Of a stretch of DNA of 64,000 nucleotides, positions 56,697 through 64,000 are shown piece by piece. The notes below the pieces were generated by a model, which had not been told where the DNA came from, did not search any database, and was given only the letters and a program-made list of their open reading frames with translations. The stretch's first letter is position 1; each line of letters starts with the position of its first letter. Source of the stretch: Eustoma russellianum (taxonomy: Eukaryota; Streptophyta; Magnoliopsida; Gentianales; Gentianaceae); NCBI GenBank assembly GCA_036186865.1, contig AP025057.1:28888731-28952730 (forward strand), written 5' to 3'. The position numbers and the translations under genes are program-made.

Positions 56697-59600
56697 ATCA
56701 TCATCATCCATATCCAGTACATCCCAACGACAAAAAATGCTATCGCTAGGGTCTGGGGAGGGTAATTGGTAGGCAGACAATACCTCTATCCCAAGGGATA
56801 GAGAGTCTGCTTTCAGTGAGACTTCCGGCTCTATATGTATCTGCATAAATAACATAATAATAGAGATATCATGTGCTAGTGTGTTAGTGAAGGAATTCAG
56901 GAAATACAATGAATAGGCTATCAATATTAAAATAAACATAACGTGTATATGTACATGTAATGCAAAACAACGGTTAAAATATAAACAAACAAGTGCAAAG
57001 TCAACTTAAAGCGTAGATAGTGTCTACGTCTATCTATGGCCTTAAATACACTCTAAGGTGTCCCTATATACGACCTATACCTCGTTAACCTTAATCTTAT
57101 ATCTCCATGAACTCCTATCCTGGACCATGTCCTCAGAGAGGTGCAAATCTAGTAGGTTGTGCCTAATCTGTTCATCCCAAGTCAGTTTGGGCCTGCCTTT
57201 ACTTCTATTCCCCTCTACAATGAGGCTTTCAATTGCTCTGACCAACGCCGTTGTCTGTCTCCGCTTGACATGCCCAAACCATCTCATTCTTCCCTCCCTT
57301 ATCTTATCTGCTATACTAGTCATGCCTAACTTTTCTCGAAACACCTCGTTTCTGATCCGATCTAGCCTTGTATGGCCGCACATCCACCGCAACATCCTCA
57401 TCTCTGCCACTTCCATCTTCTGCAATTGTGACTTCTTGATGGCCCAAAATTCTGTCCCATATAGCATTCCCGGTCGCACTTCCACCCTATAAAATTTTCC
57501 CTTTAATTTATTTGGGAAATTCTTGTCGCACAGCACCCCTGAGGCCGCCCTTCATCTACACCAGCCTGCTTGAACTCGATGTGCTACATCACTATCTATA
57601 TCCCCATTCTAGTGTACAAATGATCCTAGGTACTTGAACTTATGTACCTGTGGTATCACTTGACCATCGATGGTGACCTGGCTATTCTCCCTGTCGGCTA
57701 CGCCGCTGAAGTCGCAGTGCAGGTACTCGGTCTTAGAACGGCTAATTTTTAAGCCTTTTCTCTCTAAAACACTTCTCCACTGCTCTAGTCTCATACTCAG
57801 GGTATGTCTACTCTCTGCGACTAATACAATATCGTCAGCAAAAAGCATACACCATAGAACTGCCTCCTGTATCGGCTTTGACAACTCATCAAGGATAACT
57901 GCAAAAAGAAATGGGCTCAACGCAGACCCTTGATGGAGGCCTACCTCCACCGGAAAGAAGTTCGTATTTCCCACAGGCGTACGAACGGTTGTTGTCGTCT
58001 TAGCATACATATCTCTAATTATGTTTATATACTTCAGAGGTATCCCTCTTGCATCTAGGCTATCCCAGATCAGGCTACGTGGCACACTATCATATGCTTT
58101 TTCAAGATCGATGAAAACCATATGTAAATCGCGCTTCATCTCTCTATACTTCTCCATCCTGAGAATGTGTATTGCTTCTGTAGTTGACCTTCCTGGCATA
58201 AAACCAAACTGGTTCACCGTAACCCGAGTTTCTCTTCTAATTCTAGTGTCGATTACTCGCTCCCATAACTTCATGGTATGGCTTAGCAACTTAATCCCTC
58301 TATAGTTCCCACAACAGTGTGTCTCCTTTGTTTTTATATAGGGGGACCACGACACTTTTTCTCCACTCATCTGGCATCTTTCATGTTTTGTAAATACGAT
58401 TGAACAGAGTAGTTAGCCATTGAACCCCTTCCTGTCCCAAATACTTCCACTCCTCAATGGGTATGTTATCTAGGTCAACCGCTTTAGCTCTTCCCATCTT
58501 CTTCAGTGCTATCATCACCTCTCCTTGTGTGATGTTTTGACAGTCGGAGTTATTATGTTGTCGTTGTTGGTTAGTGATGCTTTCTCCTTCTTCGTAGTCA
58601 GCACTATCGTTGTTGAAAAGATTGTGAAAGTATGTTTGTCATTTCAACTTGATGTCTTGTGCTTTGACTAACACATGACCATCTTCTCCTTTTATAAATT
58701 TCCCGCCTCCTAGGTCCTGCCTCTTTCGATCCATAGCTTTGGCAATCTTGAACATATCCTGCTCTCTGTCTCTTGTTTCCAGTCTTTCATACATCCTTTT
58801 ATAAGCTGCAGTCTTTGCCTCTGTCACTGCCTTCTTCGCCTCCTTCCTGGTGATTTGTAATTCTCCTTCAATCTCACTTTCTCTTCCCCATCTGTGCAAC
58901 TTAACAGCTCTCTAAAAGTCATTTGTTTTTCTTTTATTTTTTTGCACATCCTCATTCCACCACCACGTCTCTTTATGTACGGACGTCTTTCCTGTTGTTA
59001 CCCCAAGCGTTTCTCTCGCCGCGTGAGTAATCGTAGTCGATATAGTCTCCCACATCTGATTTGTGTCATCACTCAGACGATCTAGTTTTGCGGAGATGAC
59101 CTGTCTCTAAATATATTAATTTTTTTCGTCTTTCAAACTTCCCCATCAAATCCTGGGTGGGAATTTTCTAACCCCCTTACTCAGCTTTTGGCTCAATGCT
59201 ACAACTACCACTAATAAACGGTGTTGCATCACCGCTGTCTCCCCTGGTATAACCTTGCAGTCCCTCCACAACCGTCGGTCTTCGCGCCTCATCAAAAAAT
59301 AGTCGATCTGTGTCTTACGTCCTCTACTTCTAAAAGTGATCAAATGCGATTCTTTTTTCTTAAAAAAAGAGTTTACAATGCCTAGGTCATGGGCCACTGC
59401 TAGGTCTAGCAGATCTCTACCCTGTTCGTTTCTATCTCCATGACCAAACCCGCCATTTGCTGACTGAAAACCATCGCTATCCTTTTCAATGTGTCCATTA
59501 AAATCCCCTCCGATACAAATTCGTTCCTCCCTGGGTATTGACTTTAACACTCCGTCTAAGAAATCCGAAAACCTTTTCTTTTCTTGTTCTCTTAATCCCA

Positions 59601-59990
59601 CTTGGGGTGCGTAGGCGCAATCACTCACTGCCATTACCCTCCTTATTTAGCACTAACTTCAACACCATAATTCTATCATTATATCTAATCACATCAATTA
59701 CGTTCGTATGTAATTCTAACTTTACTAGAAATTCTACCCCATCTTGGTCCCATCTGACCCCGAATATAACAACTTATACTCATTGCACTCTTACCTTTAT
59801 TCCCTTTCCACATAGTCTCTTGGAGGCATGCTATATCTATCTTACATCTCTTAAGTGTATCTATAACCTCCAACAATTTACCACTTAAGGTTCCTACGTT
59901 CCAAGAGGCTACCCTTATACTATCTTCCTTTTCCTTCCCCTTACTTACACCCCTCTTCCTTAGACATGGTCTCATGGAAAAATCATGACG
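56697..59990 (-). mobile_element. RTE-type LINE, nearly full length, inserted in copia C
   Basis: Minus-strand element of ~3.3 kb with endonuclease then reverse transcriptase in order, and a 3' UTR ending in a (GAT)n simple-repeat tail (catcatcatcatcc at 56697 on the plus strand). Short overall length, a single endonuclease-RT product and a simple-repeat tail in place of poly(A) identify the RTE clade. Its 3' end has two truncated relatives in the window (4757-4889 and 14249-14309). No target duplication could be matched. Confidence 0.85.
57075..59975 (-). pseudogene. RTE LINE endonuclease-reverse transcriptase
   Basis: Starts at the ATG 59975. The endonuclease nicks the target: IRVASWNVGTLSGK, CLQETMW (catalytic Glu), ICIGGDFNGH, QIDYFLMRR and a degraded QHRLLV where SDHR(L/P)V is usual. 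The RT primes on the nick: QFGFMPGRSTTEAI, motif A VFIDLEKAYDSVPR, HQGSALSPFLFAVI, catalytic FADDIVLVAES, and the C-terminal KFKYLGS. A final part with EFWAIKKSQLQKMEVAEMRM and RWFGHVKRR ends at 57075. Frames are broken near 59640, 59000-58900, 58640-58370 and 57600-57540. It cannot make an intact protein. Confidence 0.9.
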
Positions 59991-61505
59991 TCTTCTATCA
60001 ATTTTGTAACTAAAACTAAAAATCTAAGGTATGTTACTGATGTCAAAAGTTTGAAACTAAATGTAAATAATCAAAATTTTCTTCAATGATAATAAGACAA
60101 ATAGAATTATATCACCTGGTTGGGTTGTGTCGCACCAAGATCCAATATCACAACATATCTAGATCTATATTTTCTCCTCTGCACTCTAATCTCACGGCAA
60201 AGGCTGGTGCCGATTTAGATCTAACCAGATCTCAGCTTTACCGAGGTTACGGCGTTGAATCAAGACCAATGCACAAATTTGCTTCCTGCCTAAGTCGGGG
60301 AAGCTGGTGGAGCAGGAATTTCAATAGAAATTTCGGTCACAGGAGTGAACTTTCTAAGCCCAAAAAACCAGAGCAAGCAGAAACAAGAACAAAATACTGC
60401 CTAATTCAGTTTTCCATGGCTCATGGTTCAGAGAATATAAAGGAGCCTTGGAAGAAACTATACCCCTTGTAACTTTAACTACATCTCTTTTAGGGCTCAA
60501 GACTTGTTTGACAAATGAGAAACAAACAAAAGGTCCAAAATTTCATTTAAATTACTTAAGATTAAAGACATCTTAAGTAATAATGAGTTGAAACCAATCA
60601 TCGATTGGCTGGATAATCAAAATTGGAAATCACTTTGGGATGAATCTGAAATGGACCACACGTCTACAGGACATACTCGTTTGTTTTATGCAAACCCATA
60701 GGTAGAATACTTGAATGGTTTTCCGTTCTCTCTAAATTCTATGGTTAAGGGCATACATATTGAATGAGAGGTGAAAAATGTGAATAAGATACTTGGGGTA
60801 CCTGATGAATTATTGCATGAATTTGACGTTTGAAAATGGGATAATATCGTTATAAGTTCACAAAAGATAAACTAAAACCTTCCATGGCTTTCACCCCACA
60901 AAGAACGCAAATGACATGCTCTTGGTATATTGTGTGTTACTTGCCACTGTCATTTTTTTTTGTCTCAATGGTAAGTCAGCCAAGCTCTCTAGCAACCTAG
61001 ATTTCTACATTGCTTATTGAATCGTCAATAGGTAGTAATTAAACCTTAGGGAAATCTCCTTTGTGAATGTGATGGAGGTAGCCACAAAGAAAAGTAAGGC
61101 TCTTCCATTTAGCAATCTCATTTATCGATTGCTAAGTACTCAAATTTTCCTTTGGATGCATCGGATGAAGATAAAATCACAAATAAGAATATTTACGCCA
61201 ATGCCAACTTCCAACAAATAGATAAGTCTCTCAAAGAAGTGCAACATGGAAGGGGTCAAGAGCCTGAGTCCGAAGAGAGTGATGAAGCAGAACAAGAGCA
61301 GCAGGGTACCCTTCCGCACACCTCCGTACCCAACCTTACCCACTCCTACCCTGCCAAGTTGATAAAAAAACAGTACCAATGGAGGAGGATTCAGTATGTA
61401 TTTAATGTTGAGGTCAAGATCGAAGAAATAAATAAGACTCCAGATCAATTGGAAGAAAACAGATTAAAGAGCATATTCACATCGATGTTCTTGAGGTTGA
61501 AGTAG

Positions 61506-62231
61506 CCACTCTCAGAAACAAATTTAACACATTGGAAAATAGTTAACATCCCAAAAGATCAAATATCAAAAGTTGAAATCCAAACTTAAGGCGGTCGTCT
61601 CTAGGTTTTGCTTTTCGTCAAATGAAGAATCTTAGTTAACCCCCATCCTATAGTCTTGATAGGTTAGACTACTTTTGATATGTTTTACACATTTTAACTA
61701 TTGTATTAACTCTTATGGCTATGTTTACATATTATTCAGCGGTTGCTAATGTTTTCAAAAGAGGAAGAAGACGTATATGCCTATGGATATGCCTGATATG
61801 AATAGTATGTGTGATAAGTATGATGTGTATGCTCGGTATATGTGGTATGTATAAGTAGCTTGTATATTGTTATATGTTGGAGAATATATGATGAATTGTA
61901 TGTTGCTAATGTGACATTTGAGTATGATGTATGTACAAAGAATTCTTGTTTTGATGGGAAGTGTTGAAATGGAAATAAAGAACTTAATGTACACATGTCT
62001 ATTTTTTGGGATGCTCATATAGTGAGGGAGAGCGTTGAAGTAACCTTAAAGAATATTTAGTTTTCATAATCATGAACTGAGGGGGAGCATAAATGCAATT
62101 TCTAAGGTGGAGATTTACATTTTAGCATAAAATCGAGTTTTGAAAGTTTTAAATAGCTCAAATATCATTTTTTTCAACAAAAAGTAAATTTTAAAAAGCA
62201 TGTGGTTTTAAAATCATCCAAAAGTAGAGAT
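61506..62231 (+). other. 3' non-coding region of copia C
   Basis: Lies between the env-position remnant and the 3' LTR. It ends in a purine-rich ccaaaagtagagat directly before the LTR, the decayed polypurine tract. No ORF of note. Confidence 0.6.
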
Positions 62232-62848
62232 TGTTGGAATCTGTAATATTTTGATGAAGTTAAAGAGATGTTTGAAAAAGGATTAAAAGGCATTTCATAC
62301 TTTGGAAATGAAACAAACTAAGAAAAACACACAGTGATACATAGATTTCTTACATAGATCGATCTATGTATGCTTCAGTCTCTAAAATGAGACATAGATC
62401 GATCTATGTAAGGAACGTACAATAAAAACCACATTATCCAACATTGATCTCTGAGATTGAAGCACATAGATTGTTCGTTGTGATATCATCTCTAAGTAAG
62501 ATACATCGATCGATCAATGTGGTTAAGATTTAAATTGAACCACACTGTTCAATATCGATCTCTCAAACCAAAGACATCGATCGTCATTGTACACGCTAGT
62601 CTCTCGGAGAAGAGATGTCGATCGATCGATGTAGGTAAGTTGCAAAACTTGAAACCATACTGTAAGACGTCGATTTCTCAACCTACGAAGACATTCATCG
62701 ATCTATGTGTACATCAGTATCTCAGAGAAGAGACAGTGACCAATCGATGCAAGGAAGATGCAAAACTTGAAATCACACTGTAAGACATCGATCTCTCAAC
62801 CTAAAGATATCGATCAATTGATGTGACAAAATCTCTAAAACATGAGAC
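62232..62848 (+). repeat. 3' LTR of copia C, truncated
   Basis: Begins TGTTGGAATCTG and follows the 5' LTR through the atcgatcgatgt-rich units. Similarity stops near 62848, after aaacatgagacatt, with about 800 bp of the LTR missing. Confidence 0.75.
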
Positions 62849-63530
62849 ATTCAGTCGAGAGGTCATGTTTTGCACAGTGACCAGTGGATATATATGCTGT
62901 AAAACCTTTCAATTGGAAAGTTCATGTTTTTCACACCAAAAGAAATTTCTCTCTCATCAATGTTTTTCTTTTTAATAGCTCGCTTCATATGCTCAAAAGC
63001 TACTTATGTAGCTTTCCTGACATAGTATTAGAGCTTGGGATATTCTTTAATCCCTATTTGTCTACTTCTATCACCCTATCTCCATTGATTCTCGTCTTGT
63101 TTCTTAAGTTTTCTCAGTCTTATTCAGTCACGATGACCATTGAAATTACTCCTTCGAGTTTGTACTATCTTCACCATAACAAAAATCCTTTGTTAGTTCT
63201 AGAACAACCACTTCTTCATGGCAACCAATACCATGCATGGTCCAGAGCTGTTTGCATGGAGTTGATCTCGAGAAAAGAGCTTGCATTTGTCGACGGAACG
63301 CTGCCTATGCCTCGCCGAATATAAAACAAATATGCTATTTGTCAACAATGTGGTGATGTCCTGGCTTCTAAATTCAGTTACACCTTGGATCGCTCAAACC
63401 ATGATATGGATTGACTCAGTAGAGAAAGTGTGGTCTGATTTTAAAGAGCGCTTCTCTATAAGTGATCGGCTTTATCTATCTGAACTTGTTGAAGAAATTC
63501 ATGCGATCAAGCAAGATATACTCAGTATGT
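62849..63530 (+). pseudogene. Gag fragment of a further copia element
   Basis: Starts in what may be LTR sequence. It shows a degenerate primer-like tagtattagagctt at 63026-63039, then MTIEITPSSLYYLHHNKNPL at 63133, followed by LHGNQYHAWSRAVCMELISR and FVDGTLP. A frameshift near 63310 leads to MSWLLNSVTPWIAQTMIW, VWSDFKERFSISDRLYLSEL and HAIKQDILS. This is the UBN2_3-type Gag N terminus of plant copia elements. It ends abruptly in a microsatellite, and no pol follows. Confidence 0.75.
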
Positions 63531-63800
63531 ATGTATGTACATATATATATATATGCGTATATAGTAAATATATGTATATATATGATATGTATATACAAAT
63601 ACCCAGACATACAGTATGCCACACACACATACACACACACATATATATGCATGAATGCATGTAATATATACACAACGCGCACTTATATACATATATATAT
63701 ATATGCACATTATATATAGCATATATATACATGTATATATGTATGTGCATACAAATAAGCATATGTATACATATATACAAGTGTGTGTGTGTGTGTAAAT
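63531..63800. repeat. TA/CA/TG microsatellite
   Basis: Dinucleotide and ATGT-type repeats, similar in make-up to those beside the pararetrovirus. ORFs through it on both strands are repeat translations. Confidence 0.9.
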
Positions 63801-64000
63801 CAATATTAGAATTGGACTCAAACAAGGCCAAGCATGGACTGATTCTGGCGTTAACCAACGGAAGCCCAAAAAGAGGAGATGAACATGCAACCAAAGTAAC
63901 ATCAAGACAATCTTTGACCATGAATGGAGAGAAGAAATCAACGGGAATATCAACACGGTGAAAGACAAGAAAATCGTTATAGTTATCATTTTCTTTTAAG
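63801..64000. other. Unassigned sequence at the window end
   Basis: About 200 bp of ordinary composition. A short open stretch is present, but I recognise no family. It could be the continuation of the copia gag beyond the microsatellite. Confidence 0.3.

Larger units (their letters stand above)
56526..61505 (+). pseudogene. Env-position ORF remnant of copia C, split by a LINE
   Basis: A basic/acidic N terminus at 56526-56690, then the LINE. Coding traces resume by ~60500 in several short runs (KIKDILSNNELKPIIDWL, LWDESEMDHTSTGHTRLFY, NKILGVPDELLHEF) and end in an open stretch, 61152-61505, rich in Glu/Gln (ESEESDEAEQEQQG). The order and the 'YANP...GI...N.ILGVP' pattern recall the plant-transposon protein domain found downstream of pol in SIRE-like elements. 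Stops are frequent. The status of 60000-60480 is unclear. Confidence 0.5.
50376..62848 (+). mobile_element. SIRE-like Ty1-copia retrotransposon C, decayed, with env-position ORF remnant
   Basis: Large element with a 1.43-kb 5' LTR (50376-51807), a primer-like site tggtagcagag (51810), traces of gag, RT and RNase H, an ORF remnant downstream of pol, a purine-rich ccaaaagtagagat tract before the 3' LTR, and a 3' LTR that matches the 5' LTR for ~615 bp before breaking off. Long LTRs, a Gag with a heptad-rich middle and an extra downstream ORF are features of the SIRE/Maximus lineage. It is interrupted by an RTE LINE at ~56.7-60.0 kb. The coding parts are too damaged to function. Confidence 0.75.

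Overview
This window looks like nuclear DNA of a flowering plant, probably a eudicot. It is AT-rich and contains two intron-containing plant genes in a dense bed of transposable elements (Ty1-copia retrotransposons, an RTE-type LINE, SINEs, hAT-like, Mutator-like and PIF/Harbinger-like miniature elements) plus one endogenous pararetrovirus. I cannot name the species. Nothing bacterial or phage-like is present. No rRNA, tRNA gene or CRISPR array was found.

Layout. (1) 1-4.5 kb: gene-free DNA with a hAT-like MITE (2642-2932) and a hairpin Mutator-like miniature element (3805-3967). (2) 4.6-12.2 kb, minus strand: a complete 12-exon gene for a plastid aromatic prenyltransferase of the homogentisate phytyltransferase (VTE2-1) type. 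All splice sites and phases could be read and give a 400-residue protein. (3) 12.4-14.7 kb: an imperfect duplication, a SINE whose empty site is preserved in the second duplicate, a 61-bp LINE stub with a 16-bp target duplication, and microsatellites. (4) 14,863-22,512: one unit-length copy of a florendovirus-like endogenous caulimovirid, set in TA/TG microsatellite DNA. Its order is primer site, movement protein, coat protein, zinc knuckle, aspartic protease, reverse transcriptase, RNase H, ORF2, promoter and poly(A) signal. It is broken by many stops and frameshifts. (5) 24.9-29.9 kb: a young copia element with 404-bp LTRs and a 5-bp target duplication, inserted inside a second copy of the hairpin element. 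(6) 30.9-45.5 kb: a minus-strand copia with ~960-bp LTRs, split by a second, younger minus-strand copia (37,597-43,988). (7) 45.9-48.8 kb, minus strand: a three-exon gene for a small proline-rich plant protein of unknown function. It has a Harbinger-like MITE in intron 2 and another just upstream. (8) 50.4-62.8 kb: a decayed SIRE-like copia with an env-position ORF remnant, interrupted by an RTE LINE (~56.7-60.0 kb). Its 3' LTR is cut short next to a further copia gag fragment (62.9-63.5 kb).

The two host genes show no functional link. The chloroplast enzyme would make the first prenylated tocopherol intermediate; the small protein has no known role. The rest records successive insertions whose order can partly be read: outer copia before inner copia, hairpin element before the 24.9-kb copia, SIRE-like copia before the LINE, and the local duplication before the SINE. 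The observations most worth checking are the pararetrovirus ends (a 29-bp repeat that stops exactly at the primer-binding site), its conserved but unexplained ORF2, a Glu-to-Val change in the second metal-binding motif of the prenyltransferase, and a U3-like module upstream of the env-position ORF of the SIRE-like element.
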